Origin: Glandiceps talaboti
Lineage: Eukaryota > Hemichordata > Enteropneusta > Spengelidae
DNA length: 25,000 nt
NCBI RefSeq assembly: GCF_964340395.1
Contig: NC_135549.1
Span: forward strand, 6,595,001-6,620,000
Direction: 5' to 3'
Below are positions 10,378 through 20,110 of this stretch, in pieces (within the stretch, counting starts at the first letter, position 1; each line of letters starts with the position of its first letter). Position numbers and translations under genes: made by a program. The notes beneath the pieces are model-generated. The model did no database searches. It was given only the letters and a program-made list of their open reading frames with translations, and was not told the DNA's origin.

Positions 10378-11310
10378 TTAGCCGCAATGGAAAGCTAGTT
10401 TAAACGCTTTTCTATAACGAGAACTGGCTACATTGTATAATATAGGGTTAGCTGAAGAGTTTAGAATTAAAAATAGCATGGGAATATTACCATAACATAC
10501 ATAACCATGTAGATCAAACACATTAAAGTAGTATATCAACATATCCTGGATCAATCGAATGATATATGGAAAAATAAACGCAATGAACGTGATTGCTGTT
10601 AACAGACAGACCCGCATCACTTGCTTCTCGGTATCCCAGGCAACCGGAGAATTGAGCATACTGTTACGCGACGACTTCCATAGAGATTTTGCCATCTGGA
10701 TGTAGAGAATAGTAACCCACAGAGTTAACAGGAAAAATGTACTTATCATGGTCAAACTTTGTCCTTTCTCAATTTCAAAGATCAGGTTCCGTTCAAAACC
10801 AAAGCATGGCAACAGATTGGAAAAATTGACTAAGGAGGCTAGTAACCAACATACGGCCTGCAAACAACATACTGAACGTTTCATACACAGCAAACAATTG
10901 GTTCCACGCAGAGGTCTGCAAATAGCGAAGTACCTCTCCAGTGCTATAGCTCCGATAATCAACATGGAGGCGTAGAAACTTGTCCCTGCCATGAAGTTGG
11001 ATACATAGAAGAAGACCTTCGACGATAGAAGAGGGATACATACTTCAAAACTCCCAGTTGCATGTTTAATGGCTTTACACACAATGTTAACTCCGTTAAA
11101 CAGTAGAAATAAAAGGTCTGCTACGGCCAGGTTACACAAGCAAACATTTGTAGTCACTGTCCTCATCTCACGTAGACAAAAAACAGTATAAAGAAACGCC
11201 AAGTTTCCAATTAGTCCAATAGCGACAAGAACCACCGCTATGACGTCTTGAGCTGCTCCCTCATCTTCACCACATGGGTCCCAATAATCTATTGCACTAG
11301 AATTATTCAT
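10378..11310 (-). CDS. Class A (rhodopsin family) GPCR, peptide-receptor-like, intronless, 310 aa
   Basis: The product is a seven-helix receptor of the plasma membrane, expected to bind an extracellular ligand and signal through G proteins. Landmarks: two overlapping N-glycosylation sites (N2, N3) in a short N-terminus; TM1 with G35-N36; TM2 LAVAD with D65; TM3 ending E125-R126-Y127 followed by FAICRPL; TM4 W155; TM5 with Y203; TM6 near 231-255; TM7 N288-P289-I-L-Y292; then a short tail with R300-K301 and C309, a possible palmitoylation site. ERYFAIC-x-PL resembles ghrelin, TRH and neuromedin-U receptors, so a peptide ligand is likely but unproven. Oddities: Leu at the TM5 proline position (195), Ile at the TM6 toggle tryptophan (246), and no Cys at the usual TM3 place (residue 101), with C91 ten residues earlier. 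I chose ATG at 11308-11310. A GTG three codons upstream extends the frame but is an improbable start, and an in-frame TAA lies at 11335-11337. At 310 residues it is complete but short. Confidence 0.9.
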   Translation of the reverse strand: MNNSSAIDYWDPCGEDEGAAQDVIAVVLVAIGLIGNLAFLYTVFCLREMRTVTTNVCLCNLAVADLLFLLFNGVNIVCKAIKHATGSFEVCIPLLSSKVFFYVSNFMAGTSFYASMLIIGAIALERYFAICRPLRGTNCLLCMKRSVCCLQAVCWLLASLVNFSNLLPCFGFERNLIFEIEKGQSLTMISTFFLLTLWVTILYIQMAKSLWKSSRNSMLNSPVAWDTEKQVMRVCLLTAITFIAFIFPYIIRLIQDMLIYYFNVFDLHGYVCYGNIPMLFLILNSSANPILYNVASSRYRKAFKLAFHCG

Positions 11311-11520
11311 TTGTAACACAAGTTGTACTGAGCTTTAAAGTCCTGCCTCTTAAAATATTGCATTGGTGTGTGGTGAATTGTCCGTCTCATAAACACATAA
11401 AAAATCCCTTAGTGCTTCACTAAAAACAAGGCACGGGGTTGGCTGCCTACAGTAATTCCTGTAACACGCTCTATGTCGACTGTAAACCAGTGAGTGTAAC
11501 GAGACGACTGATACTTCTGA
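11311..11520. other. Probable 5' flank / 5' untranslated region of the GPCR gene
   Basis: This lies directly upstream of the receptor's start codon on the minus strand. A 120-residue minus-strand frame (11350-11712) ends 39 bases before the start codon. It shows no recognisable domain, so I treat it as leader or promoter sequence. A non-coding first exon and 5' intron are possible; I see no strong acceptor with a pyrimidine tract next to the ATG. Confidence 0.4.
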
Positions 11521-11557
11521 TGACGCGGTCACGTGATCTCCCTCGCAAAATTTGCAT
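11521..11557. promoter_or_regulatory. Candidate regulatory cluster: TGACG, CACGTG E-box, octamer
   Basis: Within 37 bases there are a CRE-like half site TGACG (11521-11525), a perfect E-box CACGTG (11530-11535) and a perfect octamer ATTTGCAT (11550-11557). They lie roughly 210-250 bases upstream of the receptor ATG. These match binding sites for CREB/ATF, bHLH-zipper and POU factors respectively. Short motifs occur by chance, so the density and location are the only support. Confidence 0.35.
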
Positions 11558-12069
11558 GTCAATCCGTAATGATCATGATGCAGTAGAAGTAGAGGATGAA
11601 AACTCTGTCGGCTAACAGAAATGACATTCAATTTCAAATCCTGCTGATTTTTAAAGTAAAAAATAGAATAGCAAGCGAGAGACGAAATAAGATCATCTGT
11701 CTCCTGGCTCATACAAAAATGCTACTGTTCACTATGGGCATGGCCTTATTGTTGTCATTGCTCATATAAATGATAATATACGGCAATATCCGACTTATGG
11801 ATGCAGCAGCTACTCTCATTACGAACTAAATATAAGTTAGCACACCTCCTTATTGGCTAATTACCATGTAAATTATCTTGTAAATTGCGAAATATAGCTC
11901 TAAATTCCAGGTGGCATGCTTGTTACTTTTGTAGAACATTGAAAACAGGAAATTTACACAAATCTAATGTTGAAAGAGACACATGACGTATTTACCCTGA
12001 AATGTTCACCTAAAAGGGACAATTTAATATAATAATACAATAATGTAATTACATCAAATTATATAATAT
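11558..12069. other. Gene-free stretch upstream of the GPCR gene
   Basis: No frame or RNA gene recognised beyond the 5' end of the 11350-11712 frame. A CCAAT word on the minus strand at 11852-11856 is the only promoter-like motif noted and is weak. Confidence 0.4.
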
Positions 12070-12329
12070 GTACTGTACTGTACTGTACTGTACTGTACTG
12101 CACTGCACTGCACTGCTCTCTGCTGTACTGTACTGTATTGTACTGTACTGTAATGTACTGTACCGTACTGTACTGTACTGTACTGTACAGTATTGTACTG
12201 CACTGTATTGTACTGTACTGTACAGTATTGTACTGTACAGTATTGTACTGCACTGTACTGTACAGTACTGTATTGCACTGTACTGTACTGTACTGTACTG
12301 TAATACTGTACTGTACTGTACCTGTAGTG
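12070..12329. repeat. Pentanucleotide microsatellite (TACTG)n
   Basis: About 50 copies of TACTG with scattered point variants (TATTG, CACTG, TACAG). They stay in strict five-base register from 12071 to about 12300, after which a phase change occurs near 12301. The unit contains no stop in several frames, which produces long Tyr-Cys-Thr-Val-Leu frames on both strands. None of these is a gene. Confidence 0.97.
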
Positions 12330-12388
12330 TACTCTACTCTACTCTACTCTACTCTACTCTACTCTACTCTACTCTACTCTACTCTACT
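12330..12388. repeat. Pentanucleotide microsatellite (TACTC)n
   Basis: About twelve perfect copies of TACTC follow the TACTG block directly. One base of the unit differs (G to C), as if a variant unit had been amplified. Confidence 0.95.
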
Positions 12389-12415
12389 TATTATATGATA
12401 TTAGATTATATTATA

Positions 12416-12626
12416 TCACATCAGATCAGATCAGATCAATCCACTAACAATTACCTCACATCACATCACATCGCATCGCATCGCATCACATCACATCCCA
12501 TTACACCCCTTCCCATCCCATCCTACCCCATCACACCCAATCCCATCCCATCCCATCACGTCCCATCCCATCCCATCCCATCCCATCACACCACATCACA
12601 TCAAATGACATGACATGACATGACAT
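12416..12626. repeat. Mosaic of ATCAG, ATCAC, ATCGC, ATCCC and ATGAC pentamers
   Basis: After an AT-rich break, five-base units resume: ATCAG near 12421-12438, ATCAC and ATCGC at about 12456-12498, ATCCC/ATCAC at about 12498-12600, and ATGAC at about 12605-12625. Each sub-block is a short tandem run of one variant. A further small patch of similar pentamers (CATAT/CGTAT) sits at about 12804-12840. Confidence 0.9.
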
Positions 12627-13175
12627 CAAATTTATATAACATAAATGGCGGTTACCCTAAGCTTGTTAAGAGTTTCCATCTAAAACATAGACAGATAATG
12701 TAACTTGATCATGTGTATACAACATTCGACTTTTATAATTATAAGCCTGGGGCCACGTAAATAGAATAACAGACCGGACTTATACTGTATAATTGATGGC
12801 CTGTCATATCATATCGTATCATATCACACATTGTATCATGTCTTAGACTTGCTAAATCTCCTGGCTTTCTTTCTGAATATTTTTTTTAAAGCAAGTGTGT
12901 TCTCTTGTGTGAAATAACGGCTTGAGCGAGTGATTGCAACACAGTGATTACGATAGGTAAATACTAGTATTATATTGTAATGGAAGAGCAGATCATTCCT
13001 TAATTGACAAAGTAGTTGTATAACAAGGACAGTAAATTATTTTTAAAAAACAATGTTAAAATTCACCATGTAAAATGAAAATATGGAATTCCACAGGAAT
13101 AGTTACATTAGCAAATAGCAAAAAGTTGAAATATGTTCGGATGGAAATTTATGAGATCTATATTATGCTATGTGT
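12627..13175. other. Gene-free stretch
   Basis: No recognised gene. It contains the small pentamer patch at 12804-12840 and otherwise unique-looking AT-rich DNA. Confidence 0.45.
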
Positions 13176-13195
13176 TTAAGGTTAAGGTTAGGGTT
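13176..13195 (+). repeat. Short telomere-like hexamer run
   Basis: Three consecutive hexamers read TTAAGG, TTAAGG, TTAGGG, followed by TTG. This resembles the animal telomere repeat TTAGGG, but it is too short to be more than an interstitial trace or coincidence. Confidence 0.4.
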
Positions 13196-13409
13196 GATAT
13201 ATTTATTCAAAGCCCAACCACATAGCGATAATATTCCGCCATGTGTTAACTCATAAAGTCATAAACCCCACAAAGGTAAAATCAGAGCCCTTGAACTTCA
13301 GACACCTTGTCAATCCTCACATAGTAAAGGGTAGACAGTGCAGTGGGCTAAGTTGCGATATGACTGACTGTGAAGTGTTTATGGCCAGTCACTCAATCAA
13401 GGCATAAAC

Positions 13410-14820
13410 ATTTCTGAGTTTCGTGTCGCTGTCTGTCTACACGATATTACAAAAACAATCTACTGCATCGATTCTAATGAAACTTGCTACACATCTTCCG
13501 TATGGTAATAGCAAGAACTGATTAGATCCAATGAACATTAGTCATTTGTAAAATTGATGGTTTTTCGTATTTAGGCTATATCTTAAGAAGGCATACTTCA
13601 AATCCAATATAATTTGATGTAAACGTTAAACATAACAATTCTCATATGTCATATCAATTTTGTTGATGTAACTTTTAGTTTTAATGAGCAATTTGCATAA
13701 TTAATGATTTTAAGTAATAAAGCTATCTAAAGAATGCATGCTGCAATTTCCGCAAAATTTGGTACACATACATCAACCATAGTAAGCACATGTGTCAGAT
13801 AAAGTCTGTTAGCGTAGTATTAAGTTTTAATGTGTAATTTGCATTCTCGAAGTTTTTGGTAATTAGGCTATATCTTAAGAATGCAATCTTAAATTTCATA
13901 TAATTTGGTACATATATCAACCTTAATAATGTGCACATGTCCTATTTGAATAAGTAATGATCTTCAGTAATAAAGTTATATCTTAAGAATGCACACTTCC
14001 AATTCCATATAATTTGGCATATACATCAACCATGACAAACCACGCATATCCCATAAAGCCCGTTGGCATAGTTTTTTATATCTATTTCTTAATTTGCATG
14101 GTTAATTATTTTCGGTAATTAGGCTATATCTTAGGAATGCAATTCGCAAGTTTCAAATTTCATATAACTTGGTGTATATATCAACCATAATAATGCGCAC
14201 ATGTCCTATGAAGTTTGTTGACATAGCTTTTAATTTTAATGAATTTGTTTTTGCATAATATAAATTATTGATTGTCGGCTTATAGACTATCTTAAGAATG
14301 CAAGCCTCAAATTTCATGTAAGTTGGTGTATTCATTGATTTTAACCAAGTACACATGTTTGTTATAGCGTTTGATTGTAATATGTTATCTCCATAATTAA
14401 CGACTTTTGATGATTAGACAATCTCTCAGAATGCAGGCTTTAAAATCCATATATCTTGGTACACCATACATCAAACATAACAAAGCACATATGTAATTTA
14501 AAGCTTGCTGATGTTAGTTTTACGGAGAAATTTGCATAATTATTGATTTTCGGTAACGAGGCTATATCTTAAGAACGCAAACTTTGGTACACACATCAAG
14601 CATAATAAAGCGCACGTTTGGTATAGTTTTTATAAAGGTTTCAATTGTGATGTTTAGTTTGCATAAATAGTAACTTTTTACAATTAAGCAATATCTTAAC
14701 ATGTAATAAAATGCAACCTGTTCATTTCAGGTAATTTAGTACATGCATTGGTAGTAAAGACGTGGACGCTTCCTTTAAAGCTTGTTGATGTAGCTTATAA
14801 TCTTAAAATGATTCAGTTCA
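13410..14820. repeat. Degenerate tandem array, about nine units of ~145 bp
   Basis: A recurring phrase close to GGCTATATCTTAAGAATGCA starts near 13574, 13722, 13867, 13974, 14122, 14285, 14417, 14560 and 14690. Each copy is followed by phrases such as TTTCATATAATTTGGTACA, CATCAACCATAATAA, GCGCACATGTCC, TTGTTGACATAGTTTT and AATTTGCATAATTAATGATT. Copies are clearly related but heavily diverged, with spacings of about 106-163 bases and most near 145. The stretch 13410-13560 looks like a leader to the array, beginning CTGTCTGTCTAC. No coding frame survives. It is either an old satellite or the tandemly repeated interior of a decayed mobile element. Confidence 0.85.
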
Positions 14821-15740
14821 CACCTGCTTCATTTTATACTACTAGAATGCAATATGTATTTAAAACTCACGTGATATGTGCGTGGGAGGGGGTGTATGTA
14901 CCTGCGAGTCTGTGTGCATGCTAGTGTAAATGTACATACATTTATGTATTGTTACTACATCTAACCGCGTACATTTGTTTGATTGTTCGTTCGTTCGTTT
15001 GTCTTAGTTATTAAGTAAAGCATTTCTTTCTGACAGTAAGTTTAATGGTAGATTTAGTAATCTGTTGTCATTCATCGTGACCTAGATTCCATGTGACACT
15101 AATATCTAGTCTCCGTTGTTAATAGATTCCACAACCTTCCTGCTGGCACTAATATTCACGGATGAAATATCAACGAATGCATACACTTGGTATTATCACC
15201 GACTCACAAAGCAGTTGAAGATAGCACCTTGATGCCATACAAGTAAATCTCTCGACTAGTATCGTAATCCTGAATATGATGAATCTAATCCATGAAAATT
15301 AGTATGACCTCTGACCTTATGCTATGCTATCGATTTCGATTTTCTGCATCTTGTAACATTCTTCATCTCAAAGGAAATTCCACCGGTCGATGTGAGCATT
15401 TCGAATGAATTTAATGAACTCGTTTTGTGAATAACAAACGTTCATTTAGAATCAATGAATCAAAGATGTCTCCTTTTGCACGAATTTATGGTGGCAGTCG
15501 TCCTACTGATGGAATTAGCAAATCACAGCTTTGGTGTGATATTGCTGACTGGATTTTTTTTTATCAATCTGTATGCAGAGAATGATACGAATGGTTCTAT
15601 GTAGCAGTATGAACCTTTTCTACAAGTCAGACGTCTCCTAATAAAGGCGATACCCTAGAGAAGACTCTGTGATCATAATCGAAGACGATACCTTTCACTC
15701 AATCTATGTCAAGTCTTTGTATAGAGTCATTAGCTTCGGC
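14821..15740. other. Gene-free stretch
   Basis: No recognised gene. A short GTTC microsatellite (about four copies) lies near 14983-15000, and an AGACGTCT palindrome at about 15630-15637. Confidence 0.45.
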
Positions 15741-16094
15741 CATTATCTATGCTATGTTTTACACCTCTCATTATCTGTGCTATGTTTTGCACCTCATTAT
15801 TTATGTTATGTTTCACACCTTCTCTCATGATATGTGCTATGCTTTATACCTCTCATTATATGTGCTATGATTTACACCTCTCATTATATGTGCTATGTTT
15901 TACACCTCACATTATCTATGCTATGTTTTACACCTCTCATTATCTATGCTATGTTTTACACCTCTCATTATCTATGCTATGTTTTACACCTCTCATTATC
16001 TGTGCTATCATGTTTTACACCTCTCATTATCTGTGATATGTTTTACACCTTCTCTCATTGTATGTGCTATGTTTTACACCTCTCATTATGTATA
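15741..16094. repeat. Minisatellite of ~27-28 bp, about 13 copies
   Basis: The unit reads approximately GCTATGTTTTACACCTCTCA then TTATCTGT. Units vary by one to four bases in length, for example an extra TTCT near 15818 and 16051, and by point changes. Three plus-strand frames stay open through it (Leu-Cys-Phe-Thr-Pro-Leu-Ile-Ile repeats) because the unit has few stops. The length changes between units break register with any single frame, so these are not genes. Confidence 0.95.
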
Positions 16095-16111
16095 CAGCGA
16101 TGTAGCGAACT

Positions 16112-16149
16112 GCTGAACTTCAAACCACTGTAGTGGTCTGGGGCTGAAC
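16112..16149. mobile_element. Micro hairpin insertion (24 bp) with 7-bp flanking direct repeats
   Basis: GCTGAAC at 16112-16118 is repeated exactly at 16143-16149. The 24 bases between (16119-16142) form an almost complete palindrome centred on ACCACTGTAGTGGT. The outer arms, TTCAA against CTGGG, differ from perfect pairing by one A/C mismatch and two T-G wobbles, as expected if transition mutations have eroded a perfect hairpin. The core AGACCACT-like arm resembles the insertion at 5859-5890. Confidence 0.65.
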
Positions 16150-18769
16150 ATACTGTGTCTATTGTACTCAAAACATAAGAATTAGGAGAGTGATGTTAAA
16201 CTATGTTGATCGTGATATGGCGACTGACTATTAAATATAACTAGGTTTGGCATATTTGGGTTAGTTTGATACTGAAATATTTTGATGTCGACAGTTTTTT
16301 ATTGCTTGAAATTCTAGATTTCAAATTGAAAATAAATAGTTGAGTTTAACAGCTATACGATGATTTTCCAATTATCATTCCGGATGGTTTCATTACATCA
16401 AACATCAAACTGGAACTACTGCCGTTTGCATGTAAAATCGTGATGTGAATTCGTACAGTGTAATATGTACAAGTATATTTTATATTGATTTGACGGTCCC
16501 CAAAGGAAGCTAAAACAATGATAAGTTGGCATCAAGAAAGCAAAGAGAACCGTCTGTAATAGCTATGACAAGTTTATGCATACAGATAACTGCTGATGAA
16601 TAGAGATTCAATTTATTATATGACCTAGCGGTGAATTTCACAAGTACAGAAACCTATAAAAACCTTCCCTCTTGACATATTGGAGTATACGATCATAGTA
16701 ATTGAACTCACCTTTATTACACCGAACATTGTGTCTATCAGGCTAGCTATTACAGAATACAGGATTCATTTTGTCCATTTATGAAAATAGGGAAAACAAA
16801 CTTGAGATAGCTAACATACTGCAAAACAATGAATACTTTATGTTGTAATATAAGCTTCTCTTTTTTTGTATTTAAGTCAAATTTCTGTGTCGTGTAACTT
16901 TATTATAATCTTTGCATTGTTGTGTATCAACTGATATCCAGTTCTGGATAAGGGTGATCCGATTTTTATTTCTGTTTCTCATTACCCGACCGACCCAAAT
17001 TTTCAGCTCCGACATAAAAATAAATAAATATAATCACCAGCCCTTTATATTTTGTATGGAAAAGCGTCCTCTCTGGCAAGAATAAGTAAGTGTCTGGAAT
17101 GCCGACGTTATCTACAGTCATGGCGGCGGCCACGACACTTGTTCACTAACAGATCATTTCTTTCATGATGAAAGTTATTCAAGTGGGGGGGGGGGGGCTG
17201 AGAACATTCCAAATGTGTAGACAAGCTGGGAAAGGGCTTGTTACCAAGAATACAATACAAAGAAGATAGAGAGGAGGAAAAGGAGAAGTGGAGAAACATG
17301 CAGAAGATGACTTTTTTAAAATCGACTGACCCATAGTTATGATAAAAAGTAACGAGAAACATATTTAATTAATAGGGTTACCCTAATGACACACTAAAGA
17401 ATAATGATAATAGAATAATACCATATTCTTTCTCTTTTTCCGCACGCATTTCAAACTACTTTAATATTATCAGGATATTTAATAAAATCATATAAAATCA
17501 TAGATGCCATTGAATACTTGGAATTCTAAAACTTTGCCCTATTATTTAGAAGGCGTATATGTTCAACTGAAAATTTTGTGAAGAATCTTAGCCCAAATTT
17601 GCAGTCAAACGTCGGATTGCACATTTGTACTCTCAGTAGCTTTTCGACTTCTTCAAAGATGAAACCTTGGAGGGGCAAATATTTGATCACCGTTGTACAG
17701 CTTTCAGGCATACACCATTACATTGAATTATTGCGATTGAAACACGATTAGACAGCCTATCAGCAAATGATGCCACTCTTTTCTTCTTTACTCATGGGAG
17801 TTTCTATGACAGTCTATTTTTATCAGTACGTTGCCATGGAAATCGATAATTTATGAGTTTATTGGCAAGTATGACAAGTCGATGAATCGTATACTGGTCA
17901 ATGAAGATTACACGGATTTAGATAAAATTTGCATTTTTGCTATAAAAGTGTCGCTCTGTCAACATCCTTCTATTGAGTATTGACACCTGGTTACTGGCAG
18001 CTTTTGACCTATGACACTGAACTTTTGTAAGTTCATTCTAAATGTGACTAGATTTTTAGGGTTCACTGGATATTGTAAAGGGTGAATTAGCCGCCACCTT
18101 TGGGGAAAAGTATATCTACTTTCAAATTGTAGTATAAATTTTCGCATTTGCTTGTTTCAGTATAATTGATAACTGTTACGTAGCATAGCATAGCAATGAT
18201 CTGAAAACGTATAGTATGACTACATGCTTGTTACCAGTCGCTGGTTATGAAAACAAAAAGATATTCTGAAAAATACCTTTACGAACACTCTCAATTGCTG
18301 TTGTCTAGTCATTTTTTATTCTGTTCAGATTCAGTCAAAAATTCCGCTCTGTAATTTGAGCTCGTTTGTGGCTGATTAAACATCACATATATATCAACTC
18401 GAATATTTGATAGGATTGGTAGAGCGGCAGTAACTGTTACTTCAATAACTATTATTTATCATCACCATTGGTTCCACTATCTACATTGCGTACCACTAAG
18501 TCATAGAACCTGGCCTGCAACGTATTCTTCATTTCGTATTTGCATTGATGGAAAATAATTGATCGTATTTTACCTCGTCAGGGGACTTGACAAGTTATTT
18601 TAACGAATTGGCCTCTTGGCCAAGTAATCTTTTCTTTGCTCATGAGACAGTTTACACCTGGATTATTTATATCGTAGTATTTGACGAGTACGTGTTTTGG
18701 AACAGGATGACTTTTTGACGAAGTGATCTTGAAATAAACCCGTTTTTATTTCCTATTGCCGAGATTGAT
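16150..18769. other. Long gene-free stretch
   Basis: About 2.6 kb without a recognised gene. It contains a G13 run at 17185-17197 and several 60-85 residue minus-strand frames (17108-17362, 17526-17711, 17959-18147). None of these shows a domain or start context worth annotating. Confidence 0.45.
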
Positions 18770-18883
18770 TAATTCCAATATACACAGACCTGTGCTACTG
18801 TGGCATCTAATTCCAGTATACACAGACATGTGCTACTGTGGCATCTAATTCCAGAATACACAGACCTGTGCTACTGTGACACC
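18770..18883. repeat. Three tandem copies of a 38-bp unit
   Basis: Copies begin at 18770, 18808 and 18846, each starting TAATTCCA and containing ATACACAGACCTGTGCTACT. They differ by only a few point changes. The unit includes a small palindrome, CACAG-AC-CTGTG. Confidence 0.95.
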
Positions 18884-19047
18884 TACACTGTTTTAGGCCA
18901 ACGAAGGTTAATCAAATACTCAACAAGTTTTCACACTATATATATGTTGGGTTGACTGACTGGCTTCGTACTCGATCTAAATATTATCTGCTTCGGTTGA
19001 TATCAGTCGTGCCTCCCGTTGATATTGTGATTACAAGAATAAACCAT

Positions 19048-19560
19048 GATGTATGTATGTATGTATGTATGTATGTATGTATGTATGTATGTATGTATGT
19101 ATGTATGTATGTATGTATGCATGCATGTATGCATGCATGCATGCATGCATGCATGCATGTATGTATGTATGTATGTATGTATGTATGTATGTATGTATGT
19201 ATGTATGTATGTATGTATGTATGCATGCATGTATGCATGTATGTATGCATGTATGCATGCATGTATGCATGTATGCATGTATGCATGTGTGTGTGTATGT
19301 ATGTATGTATGTATGTATGTATGTGTGTGTGTGCGTGCATGCATGCATGCATGCATGTATGTATGTATGTATGTATGTATGTATGTATGTATGTATGTAT
19401 GCATGCATGTATGTATGCATGTATGCATGCATGTATGCATGTATGCATGTATGCATGTATGTATGTATGTATGTGTGTATGTATGTATGTGTGTATGTAT
19501 GTATGTATGTATGTATGTATGTATGTATGTATGTATGTATGTATGTATGTATGTATGTAT
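19048..19560. repeat. Tetranucleotide microsatellite (GTAT)n with ATGC and GTGT blocks
   Basis: Roughly 128 four-base units. The GTAT majority is interrupted by ATGC-rich blocks at about 19117-19160, 19221-19287, 19333-19357 and 19399-19457, and by GTGT patches. ATGC is self-complementary, so those blocks can form cruciforms. A 48-base pattern of ATGT/ATGC words at 19241-19288 recurs identically at 19411-19458, showing internal segmental duplication. Six-frame open reading through it (Tyr-Val-Cys-Met or Ile-His-Thr repeats) is an artefact. Confidence 0.97.
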
Positions 19561-20110
19561 ATTAACCCTTGTTTACCATTTTGTATTGCACAAGCATGGT
19601 ATTTGGAATGCTAAAGTCACTGTGAAGGTTTCTTTTCAAAACAAAAATCAATTTGAATACAAGCCATATCTAAAAATAGTGTGAGACTACTTAATTTCGT
19701 CAGGCCGATGAATAGAGTGACGCACATCGGCGTGTCAGACTTTGAAAAAAAAACCACGTCTGATTGTGTTGTCAAGAATGACTCATCCTCAAGGCTCTAC
19801 AGTCACCAAGGTGATCTATCCTTGTTTTTCACGGGGAACTGGAGCCATATTGCTAAAGTAAAGTTGTTATTTTAAACGGCTTCATCGACCTTTGTTTGGC
19901 GGTATGTTTACAAGAAAATGATGAGACACGGAAAATACAACATGGGCATTATTAAAAACAACTTTTCATCACAAATACAACACATTGTCGTACACACCTG
20001 GCATGTTATGACGTTATGGGTACAGAGGGAGTTGTTTTCTTTGATATGCCACCTGTCAATTAATAGACAAAAATAGTTCAAAATGTTTTGATAGTTTGTT
20101 GTGTAGATCA
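19561..20110. other. Gene-free stretch
   Basis: No recognised gene. Short frames on both strands (64-70 residues) lack features. TCAGAC (about 19737) and GTCTGA (about 19758) could pair as a weak hairpin, but clear flanking repeats are missing. Confidence 0.45.

Noticed and set aside
10748-11041. Frames of 75 (plus) and 82 (minus) residues inside the receptor
   Set aside because: Shadows of the receptor coding sequence in other frames.
12054-12613. Overlapping frames of 64-181 residues with Tyr-Cys-Thr-Val-Leu repeats
   Set aside because: Products of the pentanucleotide repeats, open in several frames on both strands.
13176-13195. An interstitial telomere
   Set aside because: Only about three hexamers and just one is exact; too short to claim.
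15749-16133. Three parallel plus-strand frames with Leu-Cys-Phe-Thr-Pro repeats, resembling a membrane protein
   Set aside because: The frames follow the 27-28 bp minisatellite, whose units change length by non-multiples of three. Hydrophobicity comes from T-rich DNA.
18952-19684. Long open frames on both strands (up to about 220 residues) of Met-Tyr-Val-Cys or Ile-His-Thr repeats
   Set aside because: They are translations of the GTAT/ATGC tetranucleotide tract. Several frames on both strands are open at once, which reflects base composition, not coding.
19735-19763. A fifth micro-hairpin (TCAGAC pairing with GTCTGA around an A-rich loop)
   Set aside because: The stem is only six bases and the flanking 7-mers do not match, so it fails the criterion met by the other four.
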